Shown here piece after piece: positions 6,750 to 9,144 of a DNA stretch of 9,144 nt; positions within the stretch are counted from its first letter, which is position 1; every line of letters starts with the position of its first letter. Position numbers and translations under genes: made by a program. The notes under the pieces are model-generated. The model ran no database searches. It saw only the letters and a list, made by a program, of their open reading frames with translations, and was not told where the DNA came from. This DNA comes from Croceicoccus sp. (GTDB taxonomy: Bacteria > Pseudomonadota > Alphaproteobacteria > Sphingomonadales > Sphingomonadaceae): positions 1-9,144 of the forward strand of contig JAPYSD010000098.1 in the NCBI GenBank assembly GCA_029936705.1, read 5' to 3'.

Positions 6750-7103
6750 CTAGCGGCCGAGTTCGAGTATCGGCGCGAAGCCGCCGAAGATCATGCGCTT
6801 GCCGTCGAAGGGCATGTCGCCCATTTGCGCGAAGATCGGGTCGCCCTCCATCGCCTGTTCCGCCGCATCGGCCGCGGCGCGGTCGGGCCATATCACCCAC
6901 GAGAACACGATCTTCTCACCCGGTTCGGCGGCGACCGCGCGGCGGAAGTCGGTGTGCTTCCCATCCTCGACGCGTTCTTCCCACGCCTCCATCACCTCGG
7001 CTGCGCCATGGTCCATCAGCCAGCGGTCGAACCGTTCGGCGACGGCCAGATAGGCGTCCCGGTTTCCTTCCGGAACGGGGATCACGAAACCCTGGACATA
7101 CAT
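6750..7103 (-). CDS. DUF1428 domain protein (dimeric alpha-beta barrel fold)
   Basis: The 117-residue product has the normal length of the DUF1428 family. Matching segments are MYVQGFVIPVPEGNRDAYL at the start, the central FSWVIWPDRAAADAAEQAM, and the highly conserved end MPFDGKRMIFGGF followed by PILEL. The fold is expected to be a ferredoxin-like dimeric alpha-beta barrel like that of small monooxygenases and stress proteins. No biochemical role is established to my knowledge. The ATG at 7103 overlaps the stop of the upstream GST by one base (TGATG), with GGAGA seven bases upstream inside that gene, so translation is coupled. Its place between a GST and a two-domain VOC gene suggests a shared detoxification task. 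That is context only. Confidence 0.92.
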   Translation of the reverse strand: MYVQGFVIPVPEGNRDAYLAVAERFDRWLMDHGAAEVMEAWEERVEDGKHTDFRRAVAAEPGEKIVFSWVIWPDRAAADAAEQAMEGDPIFAQMGDMPFDGKRMIFGGFAPILELGR

Positions 7104-7783
7104 CACGCATTCTCCATCTGCGGTGCGAAGCGGTCGTCGAAGCCGGCCAGTTGATCGGCCACTGCCTGCCGGAAGGCAGGCCGATCGCTGCCGCGCTGCA
7201 CATAGGCGGCGAGCGACGGGTGATCGCCCAGCGTCTCCATCGAGGCGCTGCTGCGCAGGACCGAGACCATTGCAATGTCGGCGATCGAAAAAGCGCCCGC
7301 CAGCCATTCGCGCGAGCCGAGCGCAGCGGCAACGGCCCGGTGCCGCCGGTCGAGGTTTTTTCGGGCTTCGGGGCGGCGCAGGTCGGCCCATTGCTCTCCG
7401 GCGCTGAACATCTCGATGGCGGCAAGTTCGTTCTGCACCGGCTCTACGCTGTTGTAGGCGGCGAACAGCCAGGACAGCGCATCGGCGCGCGCCTGTCCGG
7501 CGGCAGGCAGCAGCTTGCCAGTTTTCTCTGCCAGGTGAAGCAGGATCGCGCCGCTTTCGAACAGATGGATGTCGCCGTCGCGCAGCACCGGGACCTGGCC
7601 AAATGGCTGTTCGCTGCGCCAGTCGGCGGGCTTGTCCATGACGCTGATCAGCCGCTCGCGATAGGGGAGGCCGGTCTCTTCGCAGAACCACCGGGCGCGG
7701 ATGTCACGCACGAAGCCGGCGGCGAAGGGGGGAACCCAGTTGTAGCCGGTAATCTCGATCGCGGCATCGGGTGCGATGGGCAT
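7103..7783 (-). CDS. Glutathione S-transferase family protein
   Basis: The 226-residue product is a GST and the first gene of the five-gene minus-strand operon. The N-terminal domain includes ITGYNWVPPFAAGFVRD (11-27), QPFGQVPVL (59-67) with the cis-Pro loop, and LFESGAILLHLAEKTGKLLP (74-93), which binds glutathione. The C-terminal domain has REWLAGAFSIADIAMVSVLR (158-177), the usual folding motif. Possible catalytic groups near the first helix are Tyr14 and Asn15; no Cys stands there, so the class is uncertain. It differs clearly from the other two GSTs of the window. ATG 7783 has a strong GGAGG six bases upstream. The HxlR-type regulator gene diverges from it across 98 bases, so it is the likely main target of that regulator. 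Confidence 0.91.
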   Translation of the reverse strand: MPIAPDAAIEITGYNWVPPFAAGFVRDIRARWFCEETGLPYRERLISVMDKPADWRSEQPFGQVPVLRDGDIHLFESGAILLHLAEKTGKLLPAAGQARADALSWLFAAYNSVEPVQNELAAIEMFSAGEQWADLRRPEARKNLDRRHRAVAAALGSREWLAGAFSIADIAMVSVLRSSASMETLGDHPSLAAYVQRGSDRPAFRQAVADQLAGFDDRFAPQMENA

Positions 7784-7881
7784 GTCGATCCTCCGTCACG
7801 GCACCGCGATCGCGCTCGTCCGGCGACTCGGCGGCATGGCTGACTTGCGATTCGTGACATCGCGGGTTACAAAAGGCAACT
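7784..7881. promoter_or_regulatory. Divergent regulator / detoxification operon control region
   Basis: These 98 bases separate the GST-led operon from the HxlR gene and should hold both promoters. On the plus strand TTGCGA (7845-7850) and TACAAA (7868-7873) are separated by 17 bases, each matching sigma-70 boxes at four of six positions. A start near 7880 would leave the regulator mRNA almost leaderless. AAGG at 7873-7876 would instead serve as a ribosome site for a longer transcript. A 10-base palindrome CGCGATCGCG lies at 7805-7814. No convincing minus-strand promoter is seen. The interval is a likely target of autoregulation by the HxlR protein. Confidence 0.5.
7866..7880. promoter_or_regulatory. 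Possible HxlR operator, imperfect inverted repeat
   Basis: GTTAC (7866-7870), spacer AAAAG, then GCAAC (7876-7880) form an inverted repeat with one mismatched pair. It overlaps the putative -10 box TACAAA and ends one base before the base preceding the regulator ATG. Regulators of the HxlR/YodB type are known to bind short TAC-containing palindromes. The link here is inference. Confidence 0.3.
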
Positions 7882-8619
7882 ATGAAGTTTCAAAATGAAA
7901 GTAGCGCGCGGCAGGGAGCGGCTGGTACCCCTGCTCACGGGCGCTGGTATGAGGATGCGTGCGCCGCCAGCTTTGCCTTCGAACTGATCGGTGAGCGGTG
8001 GTCGCTGCATGTCATGCGCGAACTGATGCTGGGCCCAAGGCGCTTTTCCGACATTCGCGCCGCACTGCCCGGCATCAGCGCCAAGGTGCTAACCGAACGG
8101 CTGGCGCGGCTGGAGGAACTGGGCGTTCTGATCCGCCGCAAGCTGCCGCCGCCCGCCGCCGTGCAGGTCTATGAACTAACCGAGTGGGGCTACATGGCAG
8201 AGCCGGTGATGCAGGAGCTGGGCCGCTGGTCCGTGCGCTCGCCGCTGCACGATCCCACGCTGCCGCTGACCGCCGTGTCCGCGATGCTGTCGCTGCGCAC
8301 GATGCTCGACCCCATGAAAGCCGCTGCGTTGGAAGCACGGATCGGATTCGATTTCGCTGGCGACCGTTTTCTGGCGCGGCTTGCCGGCGGCGCCTTGACG
8401 ATCCGCCGCGCTGATGATCTGGCAGAGGCCCAGGCGATCTTCCGGGCGCCCGCCCCGGGTGCGATCCTGCCGCTGTTCTATGGCAAGCGCGACCCGGACG
8501 AGGTCGCCGCCACGACCGGGCTGGCGATCGAGGGGGACCGCGAACTGGCGCTGCGTTTCGCGGGAATTTTCGCGCTTCCGCCCAAAATTGCCCCTTCGTC
8601 CACCGGCAACGCGCACTAA
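7882..8619 (+). CDS. HxlR-family transcriptional regulator with C-terminal SCP2-like extension
   Basis: This 245-residue protein is a winged-helix HxlR (MarR-related) regulator at residues about 22-118: FAFELIGERWSLHVMRELML (31-50), PRRFSDIRAALPGISAKVLT (52-71) as the recognition region, then ERLARLEELGVLIRR and YELTEWG. It has one cysteine, Cys27, 13 residues before the helix Trp40. That is the position of the conserved redox- or electrophile-sensing Cys of HxlR proteins such as YodB. Classical HxlR proteins are near 110 residues. The added half (about 120-245), with ARIGFDFAGDRFLARLAGGA, looks like an SCP2-type lipid-binding domain and could bind a hydrophobic ligand. ATG 7882 has AAGG five bases upstream. 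It diverges from the GST-DUF1428-VOC-GST-PhnB operon, so it probably controls that operon and itself. Confidence 0.9.
   Translation: MKFQNESSARQGAAGTPAHGRWYEDACAASFAFELIGERWSLHVMRELMLGPRRFSDIRAALPGISAKVLTERLARLEELGVLIRRKLPPPAAVQVYELTEWGYMAEPVMQELGRWSVRSPLHDPTLPLTAVSAMLSLRTMLDPMKAAALEARIGFDFAGDRFLARLAGGALTIRRADDLAEAQAIFRAPAPGAILPLFYGKRDPDEVAATTGLAIEGDRELALRFAGIFALPPKIAPSSTGNAH
7888..7900. repeat. Perfect palindrome in the first codons of the HxlR gene
   Basis: TTTCA-AAA-TGAAA is a perfect inverted repeat with 5-base arms and a 3-base centre, lying in codons 3-7 of the regulator gene. It is AT-rich in otherwise very GC-rich coding sequence and follows the imperfect repeat at 7866-7880 by seven bases. 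It could be a second operator half for autoregulation. It could equally be only a weakly structured, translation-friendly start region. Confidence 0.3.
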
Positions 8620-8639
8620 TCGCGGTTGCAGCAAAGGCC

Positions 8640-8661
8640 CGCCCCGTATAACCGAGGGGCG
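8640..8661 (+). promoter_or_regulatory. Inverted repeat over the cobS ribosome binding site
   Basis: CGCCCC (8640-8645) and GGGGCG (8656-8661) are perfect 6-base inverted arms around a 10-base loop. The right arm contains most of the cobS Shine-Dalgarno GAGGGG (8654-8659), so a folded mRNA would hide it. The loop contains TATAAC (8647-8652), five of six to a -10 box, but the best -35 (TTGCAG, 8626-8631) is only 15 bases away. The two readings conflict: if TATAAC is the -10, the left arm is not transcribed from it. Confidence 0.35.
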
Positions 8662-8663
8662 CG

Positions 8664-9144
8664 ATGAACGAGATGATCCAGAACACCAACAGCCACGAAA
8701 CGCTGATGCAGGCGCCCGATACCGAAGTCGACGTGCGCGAGACTTTCGGCATCGATATCGACATGAAGGTGCCCGCCTTCTCGAAGGCGGACGAGCGTGT
8801 GCCCGATACGGACGAGGCCTATGTGTTCGATCCGGACACGACGCTGGCGATCCTGGCAGGCTTTGCGCACAACCGCCGCGTGATGGTGCAGGGCTATCAC
8901 GGCACCGGCAAGTCGACCCATATCGAACAGGTCGCCGCGCGGCTGAACTGGCCGTGCGTGCGCATCAATCTCGACGCGCATATCAGCCGGATCGACCTGG
9001 TCGGGCGCGATGCCATCGTGCTGCGCGACGGGTTGCAGGTGACCGAATTCCGCGAAGGGCTGCTGCCGTGGGCGCTGCAGACGCCGACCGCGCTGGTGTT
9101 CGACGAATATGACGCGGGCCGCCCCGACGTGATGTTCGTGATCC
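8664..9144 (+). CDS. cobS: Aerobic cobaltochelatase subunit CobS, N-terminal part (cut by window edge)
   Basis: CobS is the AAA+ ATPase subunit of the CobN-CobS-CobT complex, which inserts cobalt into hydrogenobyrinic acid a,c-diamide in aerobic vitamin B12 synthesis in the cytoplasm. The open frame gives 160 residues of the usual 320-330. The N-terminal CobS segment has ETFGIDIDMKVPAFS (26-40). Walker A is GYHGTGKST (77-85, Lys83). NLDAHISRIDLVGRDAIVL follows (102-120). TEFREGLLPWAL precedes Walker B ALVFDEYD (143-150). Sensor and arginine-finger regions lie outside the window. ATG 8664 has GAGG six bases upstream; ATG 8673 is a later alternative. The upstream regulator gene ends 44 bases before. 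No cobalamin riboswitch fits in that gap. Where the whole pathway is absent, cobS/cobT homologues can persist, so B12 synthesis is not proved. Confidence 0.96.
   Translation, partial: MNEMIQNTNSHETLMQAPDTEVDVRETFGIDIDMKVPAFSKADERVPDTDEAYVFDPDTTLAILAGFAHNRRVMVQGYHGTGKSTHIEQVAARLNWPCVRINLDAHISRIDLVGRDAIVLRDGLQVTEFREGLLPWALQTPTALVFDEYDAGRPDVMFVI

Noticed and set aside
5242..6753. A 503-codon plus-strand open frame opposite the GST and VOC genes.
   Set aside because: It has His/Arg-rich low-similarity translation, no ribosome site and no domain, while the minus strand carries two well-supported genes with good start signals. Long antisense frames are common at this GC content.
6730..6900. An N-terminal extension of the two-domain VOC protein to 6900.
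   Set aside because: It overlaps the end of the DUF1428 gene and lacks VOC sequence, while AGGAGGA stands at the right distance before ATG 6729.
8620..8663. A cobalamin riboswitch before cobS.
   Set aside because: The gap is only 44 bases, far shorter than the roughly 200-base aptamer, and no B12-box-like sequence is seen.
1..9144. Mobile element, CRISPR array, tRNA/rRNA or a dedicated defence system.
   Set aside because: No transposase or integrase motif, no regularly spaced repeats, no tRNA-like clover leaf and no nuclease or defence domain was seen. Every long gene belongs to a housekeeping or detoxification family.

Overview
The window is GC-rich, densely coding chromosomal DNA from an alphaproteobacterium, most likely a member of the order Sphingomonadales (Erythrobacter/Sphingomonas type). 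This placement is an inference from three things: high GC with strong third-position G/C, short-form HisG directly followed by HisD, and the bolA / J-domain protein / cobS neighbourhood, which I recall from sphingomonads and rhizobia. I see no tRNA, rRNA, CRISPR, insertion sequence, phage or plasmid element. All 14 protein genes belong to recognisable families.

Region 1 (1-4073, all on the minus strand, so read right to left) is a run of six closely packed genes: bolA, a sigma/alpha-type glutathione S-transferase (GST), a pirin, an epoxide-hydrolase-like alpha/beta hydrolase, hisG and hisD. hisD runs off the left edge. bolA/GST and GST/pirin share 4-base ATGA overlaps. A 26-base gap precedes the hydrolase, and a 44-base gap with an inverted repeat precedes hisG. 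The run joins a thiol/iron-sulfur stress group to the start of a histidine operon.

Region 2 (4139-4753, plus strand) is a J-domain protein diverging from bolA across 65 bases.

Region 3 (4802-7783, minus strand) is a five-gene, almost gapless operon: GST, DUF1428 protein, two-domain VOC (glyoxalase/bleomycin-resistance fold) protein, second GST, and a PhnB-type VOC protein whose reading frame is broken near 5166-5172. A divergent HxlR-family regulator (7882-8619, plus strand) with a single cysteine and a C-terminal SCP2-like extension faces it across 98 bases. I read this as a regulator-controlled cassette for handling reactive electrophiles. The substrates cannot be told from sequence.

Region 4 (8664-9144, plus strand) is the 5' part of cobS, the AAA+ subunit of the aerobic cobaltochelatase. 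A small inverted repeat covers its ribosome binding site.

The most notable points are that the cassette of Region 3 appears to split a commonly adjacent bolA-dnaJ-cobS neighbourhood, that its last gene is frameshifted, and that several short palindromes sit at the regulator start and the cobS start. I did not find a clearly new kind of system.
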